A DNA stretch of 64,000 nt. Origin: Alentia gelatinosa. Taxonomy: Eukaryota > Annelida > Polychaeta > Phyllodocida > Polynoidae. Positions 55,809 through 64,000 of the stretch are shown here, piece after piece (the first letter of the stretch is position 1; every line of letters begins with the position of its first letter). A program made the translations under genes and the position numbers. A model generated the notes under the pieces. That model was not told where the DNA came from. It was given only the letters and a program-made list of their open reading frames with translations, and searched no databases. Location of the stretch: assembly GCA_950022655.1 (NCBI GenBank), contig OX465581.1, forward strand, positions 110,033,125 through 110,097,124. Reading direction: 5' to 3'.

Positions 55809-57446
55809 CCCTGACAAAAACTAACCCAACTGTGATGCTACAATTTTTTATTTTTTCATTTACTGAAAATGTTACACAGCCATTCTGCCGATAATTTGCA
55901 CGTACATACATGCATCATACCAGAGAACAATTCCAGTCGTCAGCATATAATAAAGTGATTGATGGTGAGCAATGAAATGGAATGAGGAAGCCGTTGTGTT
56001 CAATTATCGTAACTCGAGATATGTCCTAAGCCTACTCTTGAGCTTCACATGCTTCTTATAAACTGAATTCTTTTCACAATCTTGTACTTCTCTGGGCAAA
56101 TCATTCCATACCCTCATATAAGGGATTTTTTTTAATCACTCGTCCGAGGTCTGTTCAGATATAGCTGTCTACAAAAACAAGTAGTTTAAATTTTTATTAG
56201 GTACATAGATGCTTTAACCCAGAGGCATTTCTATATGTGTGCAAAGAGTAAATTGAACTAAATTATAATATCATATCAACGACGATAGAGGATGGTATCA
56301 TGTCAATAAGATCTCAGACTAACCGCACTATGAGCAAGTGAGGAATCACAAAAATGTTGTGAATGGAATCTTTAGTGCCTATTGGGATATAATATCAAAT
56401 CCTTACCTAATAAATAGTTCCATATTCCTGCATGACTTAAAACCAGGTGAAGATGCCTGTTATTTAAGAAAATTCGATTGTTTCAAAATGGTATTAAAAG
56501 TAAAGGCGTGAACACACCAAGCTAGTCAAGGATCCGATCTCTGATATCACTAGCACAAAATGGCACGTACGTGAAATATTATTTCCCAGTAATATAAACC
56601 ACTGATAATTTAGAGTATCAGAAGCAATAATCAGGGGGAATATGAGATGATAGCTCACATACACGCCATTTTGTGTTGGTTATTCCGGAAATCGCTTCGT
56701 TTCTCGCTTCATGTGTCTCTGATTTTACCCTTTTATACATAGGCCCTACCCCAGCATATTACTAGAAATCGCAATGATTCCTCATTTTCATTCACTCTGT
56801 ATTGTTTTGTTCTGCTGTCCCTCAGATGTAACTAAGTCTTTAGATTAATTCAGCAATTTACTCGGCCCTTTTTAGCCATACACATACATCCAGCTCATAT
56901 GTCTGCCATCGGATATTCTGTTCACTATTATCTTTTATAAGCTGGGACCTTGGGTGGTCAAGTACCTTTAACGATGGTATAATCCCCAAGTACCAGAAGA
57001 TACATATATAATGAATACCCGGAAGCAGTACATCTAGAGAGTTAATACCAGCCAGGTGTACTTGCTTTCAGCATAGGGATCAGAAAACAATTTCCTGTCT
57101 GTGGGGGTCCAAGGAGTCAGTCTAGCATTTCGCTCGCATCAACTTATATATAGCCATGCAGAGTGAGTTCATCTGTTGTATCATCCTTTCCTACAGAATC
57201 ATAATATGATTCAAAGACAAGGAAGCCGTGCTTTTGAACATTTAAATGCATTGACGATCATCGGTCATTGTGTGACATCGCTAATTTCTTCATGGTGAGC
57301 AGAGCATCAGACATCATGTCAGGAGGAATATTTTCAGCAAACCATTGATTGCAGAGCCGCGATAATCAGCAGATGAGTGGGCCTTTTATCGCGCTGTTGT
57401 TTATCACTATCAAGCTGGTGATGGTTTCGTAAGAAATCAAATTACT
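55809..57446. other. No feature supported (1.6 kb)
   Basis: AT-rich flank of the retroelement. No gene or repeat ends recognised. Confidence 0.35.
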
Positions 57447-57832
57447 GGGCCCTGTTTTTCAGTCACGATATCCTCTTTGTAAGATATCTTACAGCTGTCA
57501 GTGTACTATAGATAAGACATCTTTGGGGATCGGCCAACGATTGTCCGTCAAGAGCACTTAGGCTGCAGTCAGGCGTACTATAGATAAGACATCTTTAGGG
57601 TCACGTGGTTCCAAATGTCTTCCAAAGTGTCTTAGACCTAAGACATCTATGGACATGTCGTACAGAATGCGCAACTTCACTTCCCGTAGTAGTTAAGCAA
57701 TGAAATTTTAACACAAGTAAGGTATTCATATAACCTATAATCATACCAAATATAAAGAAAATCGGCCGTACCGTTCCGAAGATATCGGCGTTTGAAGTTC
57801 GTTATAGCAACCTCTGCTCTGGTGGCCAGTGT
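57447..57832 (+). repeat. Left inverted repeat of the YR element
   Basis: Matches the reverse complement of 62,722-63,087 in three blocks: the outer GGGCCCTGTTTTTCAGTCA; then AATGAAATTTTAACAC-AGTAAGG; and the strongest, CATATAACCTATAATCAT to CTCTGGTGGCCA, which includes CGAAGATATCGGCGTTTGAA. The middle is poorly conserved and contains TAGATAAGACATCTTT twice. Confidence 0.8.
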
Positions 57833-58159
57833 ACCCCTACGCTCACGTGACTCTCATTACCCTATCCCCGGATGAAAGTAGAGAAGCAGTAGCTGGGAGA
57901 ATAAAATTTTATTGAATTTTATGATAATAGAATTGATAAAATTATGTCGACCTTACTGGACGATCATATTAATATGTAATATGAATATGAATGGTAAGTA
58001 ATATTACATAATGGTAATTGACATGTATAATAAAGGTCAATTAATATAAGTATAAAATATGATATACAATACAGTAGTATGAAAAATACGTAGGTAATTG
58101 TATATGATAATGAAATAGCCAAGAGCCAATATATGGAGAGGGGGGGTGGGAAGAAATTA

Positions 58160-59280
58160 TTAAGAAATGTTATTGAGGGACCTAATCAAAGCCTGGTTCA
58201 CAGCCTTGGCATCAGTGTCTTTGATGTAGGTCCGGTGGGCATTCGACTTCCAGCCCCCGTACCGCTGGATGGCGAGTTCCGGCATACCGGCATGGAATGC
58301 CTGGGTCGCGGCAGCCTTCCGGAGGCTGTGGAGAGTGTACGTAGGGGGCTGGTTTGCCGCCTGGAGGAGGGACTTCCATTCCCTCGCCAGTGTTCTGGTG
58401 GTGAGTATTTCTCCATTCGCTAGGCTGAGAAATGGAGCCGTAGGGTTGGCCGTAGGAGCGGCCGCGAGCATGGTCGGACCGGGCACGAAGACGGTTCAGG
58501 GGACGCCAGGATCACCACAGTCTTTTCCTCCCCCGCCTTCTGCATATTTTTCGCGGCTTTGACCCGTATCGATGCTTGAGTGGGCGTGACGACCACGTCT
58601 CGGCGTGACAGGTGTCGCGCCGGATCGAACTTTGCCGTAGATGGTGGGGCCACTTCGCTTTGCCGCGCTGCGGCCGCCCGTAGTCCGATTTGCATCGGGG
58701 AATCGGTCAGGGCCGTGAGGGCCGCTCTGAAGACGTCCATTGGGACCGGCGGCTTGACGTTGGGATGGTACTCCTTGTTCCGTCTCATGGCGTCCAGCGC
58801 GCGCTTCACCCGGAAGTCCTCCGTCGCCGCGACATCGCCGCCCGTCAGCCGGAGGTGCGACCGCACGTGCGACAGCTGGTTCACCACCACCACCCAGGAG
58901 AGGGGGCGTGGCCCACGACATACTCTAGGTACGCAGTGGTAAAGCTCACGGTGGGTCTCTGGGGGTCCGCCCCCATCCTCCGGCAGAAGGCTAGGTAGGT
59001 CGCAATGGCACTCCGCTGGTTCGCGACCGTTCCGGGGGTACGCGCCTCGCACTGCCGCGCAGATGCCCTCGTCTGGAGTGATCGTAGCGCCGGATCTGCA
59101 TGCGAGACGGAGAACAGGATAGAAAGAGGTGTGCGTGCATGGAATCACTTCAACGAGAGAATGAAAGTTAATATAATTAACGGCCGTGATGAAGTCTCTC
59201 GAGGTCAGGTGAGCTCGGCTGAGGGCATCTGCTACGGTGTTCAGCACCCCCGGGACGTGTGTGTACACGAACTCCACCTG
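58160..59280 (-). pseudogene. Tyrosine recombinase region of the YR element, frameshifted
   Basis: Catalyses DNA strand exchange for integration of YR retroelements through a tyrosine nucleophile. The upstream frame (to about 58,485) carries the first catalytic Arg in RQSEVAPPS (codon at about 58,663) and FDPARHLSRRDVVV. The block before it (GLRAAAA) looks about five residues short. After a one-base shift near 58,485 the next frame reads LANGEILT, then YTLHSLRKAAAT with the H-x-x-R pair (58,319-58,330), GGWKS, and HRTYIKD with the nucleophilic Tyr at 58,226-58,228. It ends NNIS-stop at about 58,160. R, HxxR, W and Y are all present. An additional shift near 59,080 is likely, because the frame there turns Cys/Pro-rich and unlike the family. 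Confidence 0.85.
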
Positions 59281-60760
59281 GTCCCCATGTTATCGCAGTA
59301 CACTTCCACGCGTGTCCCTCGGTCGCGATCCATGAGGAAGGTACACATGGCGTACACCGTGTTGAGAGCCTCGAGCTCGGCGATGCAGTCGACGGGGTCC
59401 TCCACGAGGCAGACTCTCCCGGAGTAATAGTATCTGCCGTCCGTGCCCCCCACTCCGCTGAGGCATGCGTCCACTATGATACATTTGGTGGGAGGCCCTC
59501 GAGGTATCAGGGCATGGCCGTTCCATCCCTCGGCAAATCGCAGGAACCACTGGAGATCCTGCCGCATCTCCGAGTTGATGTTAATGTAGTAGCCGGCCAT
59601 GCCCCGGAGGGCCTCGAGCAGTTTGCTGACGAATGGTCGGGCCGGCCGTATACACTTGGCGACGTGGAGGACCCGACCGAGGACCGACTGGAGCTGTCGT
59701 TTCGTCAGCGAACGTTTGGAGGAGACGGCCCGTACGTGCTCCCGCACGTCCTGTAGCTTGTCCCGGGGGATACTGAGGGACATATCCACGGAGTTGATGT
59801 TAATGTAGTAGCCGGCCATGCCCCGGAGGGCCTCGAGCAGTTTGCTGACGAACGGTCGGGCCGGCCGTATACACTTGGCGACGTGGAGGACCCGACCGAG
59901 GACCGACTGGAGCTGTCGTTTCGTCAGCGAACGTTTGGAGGAGACGGCCCGTACGTGCTCCCGCACGTCCTGTAGCTTGTCCCGGGGGATACTGAGGGAC
60001 ATATCCACGGAGTTTATGACTATCCCGAGCCATGTCACGACCCGGCTCGGGGGCTGGGCTTTTTTCCGGGCCTCGGGGAGGCCCAATTCCTTGAATAGCG
60101 CTCGGGCTGTCTCGAAGTCGTCGGCCGCCTTGTCGGCCGTCGGGGAGAGGATGATAAGATCGTCCAGGTACATCGCGGCATCGACCCCCTTCTGACTGAG
60201 GATCTTGCATTGGCATCTGCTACGCACTGCATGTGGTAGGAGGAGGCGCGGGCACCGAACAGCATCGCCGTGTCGCAGTAGTACCCCTCCTCCCACGCGA
60301 AACAGAGCAGAGGCCAGTCGAGGGGGTCACACCGGAAGTTCTTGTATGCCCGGGTGATGTCGATGGTGGACATATAGCTCCCCGGCCCCGAGGCCACCAG
60401 GTGACCGACGAAGCCATCGACGGTCGGGAGGCCATGTTCTCTCTCTTCGCTGTAGACAGAGTTTTTGACGATGTAGCCGTTAACGCTTGATTCCTTGGGA
60501 TACGTCATATCCGTAATAACGCGGCGATCAGACGTACCCCTCTTCTCGCGTGTCATTAACGGCGACACGTGGCACCACGGGAGAAAGGGGGGGTCCTCGA
60601 ATGGACCCATGAGGTTGGAATGCCCCTTCTCCTTCTCGATGAACTTAACTATCTGGTCCGGGTATCCCGTGGCACTGGGGTGGTTGGGCACTCCCCGCGT
60701 GTCGGTAACCGGGCCGGCGTACCCCAAGGGAAACCCGAACCTAACGAAATCCATCAGCTC
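59215..60760 (-). pseudogene. Reverse transcriptase-RNase H region of the YR element, with 73-codon duplication
   Basis: RNA-templated DNA synthesis and RNA removal for the retroelement. The first frame starts near MDFVRFGFPLGYAGP (60,754) and includes GPFEDPPFLPWCHVSPL, DRRVITDMTYPKESSVNG and STIDITRAYKN (the first catalytic Asp). After a one-base shift near 60,205 comes AMYLDDLIILS with the YxDD motif (about 60,160-60,173), then WLGIVIN. RNase H follows with IVDACLSGVGG, IAELEALN, VYCDNMG, and, after another shift near 59,270, VPGVLNTVADALSRA. A 219-bp segment (73 codons) is present twice in tandem at 59,572-59,790 and 59,791-60,009 with one clear difference (59,632 T against 59,851 C). This doubles the thumb region between RT and RNase H. 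Confidence 0.88.
59572..60009. repeat. 219-bp tandem duplication inside pol
   Basis: Two adjacent copies (59,572-59,790 and 59,791-60,009), each starting GAGTTGATGTTAATGTAGTA and ending CATATCCACG. Only one substitution was noted between them. The length is exactly 73 codons, so the frame is kept. It is either a very recent duplication or an assembly error. Confidence 0.92.
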
Positions 60761-61170
60761 CTCCTTTCCGGGGAACCCGAGAGATACCGGATCCAGACTG
60801 GGATGTTGAGATCAGTCGGGATCTCGATACGGGCCCCGAGGGCGTTTGGCATCCCCGTGCGCCACACCTGATCGTAGATGTGGGCGTGTCCCGGCGGCCC
60901 GGGGGCGGAGAAGTGGGGCCAGTTGGCCCGCCTGTGTCCGGCGAACGTGCCGGGGTCGGTCCGGACTCCAGGAGAGGGAATTCCGGTTTCGCAGAACTCC
61001 CTAACGGCATCGAAGTCGATTCGTGGATTATCGTTGCCGTCCTCCCGGGGCAATTGCCGAGCCAATTGCTCTGAATCCCCGCCGTCGCCCCTATACACGG
61101 GAGTGTATTCCTCGGAGGGGGCGGGGTTTTCTGCTGGTGTGAGTCCCCCACATGCTCAGCACGCGGTGTT
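60760..61170 (-). pseudogene. N-terminal part of pol, upstream of RT
   Basis: A frame on the minus strand with DGNDNPRIDFDAVREFCETG, ANWPHFSAPGPPGHAHIYDQ and LNIPVWIRYLSG. It stops at about 60,757 because of a one-base shift near 60,775. On the other side of the shift the RT frame continues as GKEELMDFVRFGF. It links the gag region to RT in the same order as YR retroelement pol proteins. It has no catalytic motif of its own. Confidence 0.65.
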
Positions 61171-61191
61171 GTTGTCACGTGGGGTGTTACG

Positions 61192-62397
61192 TCACGGGTC
61201 GTGCACTCCCTGACCGGAGCCCCCTCGCTGAGTGCACTCGTACTGGGTCCGAGGGGTGATGCACGCGCCACACTCAGTCGCGGGGCGCGTCCGGTCCGTT
61301 TTTTTAAGCCGCCGCTTGTTGTTTCTGCACTCCTGAGAGGTCGGTGGTGCGGAGTGTGTGTCCGGCCTGCGGCATCCGGCGTGGGGCAGGTGCAGGTGTT
61401 GGTGCAGCACTCTCATTCCCGCCACCGTACAACAGCTTCCTGTTGCACGCATGTATGGAGTGCGTGCACATCCTGCCGACCGAATCACAAAAGGAGCACA
61501 CGTGCACCCATTTGATTCCGCCATCTTGGTGGCCGTTGCGCTGGCGGCACCCCCTCTCTGAGTTGTAGGCCCGGCACGGCAGCTCCCGTCCCCCGGCCTT
61601 GCCCGTGTCTTGACCGTCGTGGTCGCCGTCATCGCGAGCCGGACCCGCTCGTCCTGTATGCGCACATGGTCGGACCAGTATATCCTCCCGGCCTCGACCT
61701 GGTCAAATATGAACTGCGACCAACGCCTGACTCCGGCCCACGGCCGAGTCTGGGCATCGATCGATACCTGGGACAGGTGGCGATACATGTCCCTCCTTTC
61801 CTCGTCGGGCACAGCTCGGTGGTCTTCCATCATTACCAGGAAGGCGCTAACATACTCCATGGGGCCGAGCGTACCCCTGACCTCGAGCCTCTGATTCACG
61901 GTGAAGAGGCCCTCGCGTTCGACATACATGTACGGTTTAGACAGTAATCTAACGGTATGGAGATCTGAACTAAACCTACCGGCTGTGCGGCCGTGTCGTA
62001 GTCCTTCACGGTCGAGTTCTTTCTGAAGCAATTCGTCTGGGAGGTACCGGTTTCGAAGTTGCCTGGGGGCCGGGAGACGGGATGCCTGATCGTGCGCCCA
62101 ATCCCTGGTCCGGTCCTCCGCAACGGTGCGTGCCTCTCTGACGGTCGCCGGTTGTGATGCCCTCGACGGTGATTTAGCCCGTTGGAGTCCCTTTATCGCC
62201 TCGAGTATCTGAGCGACATTCCCCTCCAGGGCCGTTATCCTCGACGTCTTGACCGTCGAGCCGTGGTCAGAAACGGAGTCCACGTGCTCGTTAGACGCCT
62301 GTGTCGAACCCTTCAGCGTGGCCTCCGAGCCTGCAGCCGCCTGCGGTGCCTGAGATGTGCTAGGCACGGGGGTGTTCCTCGTATTTGGCATATCCAC
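61192..62397 (-). pseudogene. Gag-like region of the YR element, frameshifted near its Cys/His part
   Basis: A 401-codon frame starts MDMPNTRNTPVPSTSQ. It has a low-complexity Ser/Thr/Ala-rich N-terminus, a short helical stretch ITALEGNVAQILEAIKGLQ (about residues 54-72), then LRNRYLPDELLQ and RPWAGVRRWSQFIFDQVEAG with RIYWSDHVRIQDERVRLAM, a pattern typical of the YR-retroelement first ORF. After about 61,510 the frame becomes unnatural. One base away, the sequence reads WVHVCSFCDSVGRMCTHSIH, then ACNRK, a Cys/His-rich putative zinc-binding segment, so a single-base shift lies near 61,510. The role is packaging of the element RNA, by analogy. Confidence 0.75.
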
Positions 62398-62721
62398 TCT
62401 CCTCTATCGTTCTATCGCACTCTATCGTAGGTATGGTGTGCTGGCCTATACTCGGGGAGTATTGGGCTGCGAGCACGTGGCCAAAGAAACGAAAAAGTGC
62501 TGTAGTACGTGTGTACTGCAGAGCGGGTGGAGAAGAAGTGAGACCGGGGTCCGGACCGGGCTGTACCACGTGACCTCGTGGTATGTGTGAAAGCCGCGAG
62601 GGGGCAGGAGGGGCGCCCGTGAGGCGCGATAGAGGGGGACACCGGGGAGGCAATGATTCCCCCTGAGCAACGCCCATGGGTATACAATTTATGCAGTGAC
62701 CTCGAGTTCACTGGAGGTGGG

Positions 62722-63087
62722 AGGGTGCAATGGCCAGAGCAGACGTTTGCTATGACGAAGTTCAAACGCCGATATCTTCGAAACGGTGTGGCCCATCTTC
62801 TTCATATTTGGAACGACTATAAGTTATATGTCTCCCTTACTCGTGATAAAATTTCATTCCTAGATTCATATGGGAAGCACGGGAAATCCTCTATATACAC
62901 ACAGTGAGCTTTGATAGAGCCTGAGACAGTTCTAGACTTGAGACACTTTTAGCAGCGATCGAGCGCGCCTCACTGAGACCGTGTCTATAGCACACCCGCC
63001 ATTTTGTGTCTTGCAAATTGTCTTCCAATCGTGGAGACATCTTAGGGTATCGTTGGGCGACCATGTCTTGACTGAAAAACAGGGCCC
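62722..63087 (-). repeat. Right inverted repeat of the YR element
   Basis: The reverse complement of the left repeat. It ends GACTGAAAAACAGGGCCC and contains CGCCGATATCTTCGAAACGG, CTTACTCGTGATAAAATTTC and TGGCCAGAGCAGA. The central portion (62,890-63,030) is poorly conserved with the left copy. Confidence 0.8.
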
Positions 63088-63224
63088 TGGTTTCTTCCTG
63101 ACAGTGTTAGCGCTAAACGGCTGTGTTACTTTTGTAATAGTTTTCGTGATAACCGTTTCCCGGTTTGCCGACGGCTGAGTAGCAGTAGGTCATGACCTAC
63201 TAGAAACACCATTTTACATATATA

Positions 63225-63690
63225 TGCACCTGGCGTATATAGGTATGCTCTTGCGTAAACAAGTTGACCTTTTTTCCATTTTTGTATACGCCTTATTGGC
63301 GTATATAAGCGTCCATCTTGCGGTGATTTATACGTCATATATATGCCTGTTTCTGTTGTATTTACGCCACTATCAAATAGTTCCAATCTCTGCCACTTGG
63401 GGACGCCACTGTAGTATATCTCATTTACCAGTAACCATCCAAGTCTGTATTATATGAAAAATGCAATCTTATATTACCAATTTATTCTATATAACCTTTA
63501 TAAAACCTGATTGAGTATAAATTGATTAATTGCACATAATAAACCCCACATTCTTTGTTTTTTAAACGTTTTTTAATAGGCTTTACTTTCAAACACCACT
63601 CTTCTGTATGGTTTTGGATGTAAGCCTTTATAAACTTTTCAGAAGTTGAGACTATAAACATTGAAGTCAGGGGTTGGAGTCGGAGTTGTG
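63225..63690 (+). repeat. Dispersed repeat with GCGTATA words, copy 2
   Basis: Same orientation and order as 2,615-3,060: GGCGTATATAGGTATGCTCT, GTATACGCC, AATAGTTCCAATCTCTGCCA, TCTGTATTATATGAAAAATG, CTTTACTTTCAAACACCA. It lies 138 bp beyond the retroelement end. Confidence 0.75.
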
Positions 63691-64000
63691 AGGGAGGCCG
63701 CCGCATTCACACATGCAGCGGTGGGGAGGTGGGGGGAGAGTTTCTCACTAAGGCCACCTATAGCTCTACCAACGCTGGTGGGAGGTGGCGGGAGATGGCG
63801 GGAGCTGGCGGGAGGTGTCAATGCAGCCGCAGTCGGATGAGTGTAGGGAGTCGAGTAGGGGGCCCTGACATCTACATACCACTGAGACCACCACGCAGGG
63901 GGGTAGCTGGGGGTGAACCTTTTTTTATTTCTCATCCATACACATATACGCCCAGCGTATATAACATGAATACACCCGGCGTATACATGTCGCACAGAGG
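63691..64000. other. G-rich patch, then reversed GCGTATA words; no gene
   Basis: GGTGGCGGGAGATGGCGGGA then GCTGGCGGGAGG tandem words at 63,775-63,815. Near the window end TATACGCCCAGCGTATATAA and CCCGGCGTATACATG recur, possibly the start of another copy of the GCGTATA repeat. Confidence 0.4.

Larger units (their letters stand above)
57447..63087 (-). mobile_element. Tyrosine-recombinase retroelement (DIRS/Ngaro-like), 5.6 kb, disrupted
   Basis: Read on the minus strand: gag-like region (62,397-~61,190), pol with RT and RNase H (~61,100-59,215), tyrosine recombinase (~59,200-58,160), then an AT-rich tail. Both ends carry imperfect inverted repeats of ~370-385 bp beginning GGGCCCTGTTTTTCAGTCA. 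RT plus a tyrosine recombinase and no integrase defines the YR retrotransposon order (family knowledge). DIRS elements normally carry a methyltransferase-like domain after RNase H; there is no room for one here, as in Ngaro. Yet Ngaro elements have split direct repeats, not the inverted repeats seen here. The reading frame changes at about six places, so this copy is not intact as sequenced. Confidence 0.88.

Overview
The window looks like non-coding, repeat-dense nuclear DNA from an invertebrate animal. The signs are long AT-rich intergenic stretches, abundant microsatellites, many short inverted-repeat elements, a tyrosine-recombinase retroelement, a non-LTR reverse transcriptase remnant, a 200-N scaffold gap, and only one convincing host gene. 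I cannot name the species. Element content of this kind is typical of marine deuterostomes, molluscs and relatives, but that is inference.

Layout. From 1 to 23,280 there are tandem repeats, terminal-inverted-repeat (TIR) elements and a large set of hairpin repeats (1.1, 8.3-9.5, 10.8-11.2, 13.9-14.8, 16.3, 17.0 and 22.1-22.4 kb). From 23.3 to 26.5 kb lies a GC- and CpG-rich island that ends in a single-exon-like gene (25,540-26,514, +) for a 324-residue, Ser/Arg/Pro-rich, probably disordered protein with many basophilic-kinase/14-3-3-like sites. I do not recognise its family. From 26.5 to 57.4 kb there is mostly AT-rich DNA with further MITE-like elements (31.3, 37.9, 45.5-46.6, 48.3, 50.9-51.7, 54.2, 55.4 kb), more hairpin elements (40.5, 47.3, 49.3 kb) and a LINE fragment (42.5 kb). 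From 57,447 to 63,087 there is a 5.6-kb retroelement on the minus strand with gag-like, RT-RNase H and tyrosine recombinase regions. It is broken by single-base frameshifts and bounded by ~370-385 bp imperfect inverted repeats.

Most unusual signal. At least a dozen repeats with largely unrelated stem sequences share one architecture. A boundary box of the type TTAT(C/T)(C/T)(C/A)ACC opens a ~110-250 bp left module. The same box in inverted orientation closes it, and a ~100-150 bp long hairpin follows. The hairpin tip is conserved: CGAG-N6 to N9-CGAG, usually next to a GCGTAGT(A/G)AT core. Each subfamily carries its own 8-11 nt word (for example GTATGCTCC, GTAAACCAC, GTATGCCAC, GTACTCCAC, GTTCTCCAT), and that word occurs both in the left module and in the hairpin of the same copy. 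Shared tip, shared boxes and co-varying words suggest one superfamily of modular non-autonomous mobile elements. I know of no description of it, but no database search was possible.

Much of the sequence has no feature I can support; those stretches are listed as such.
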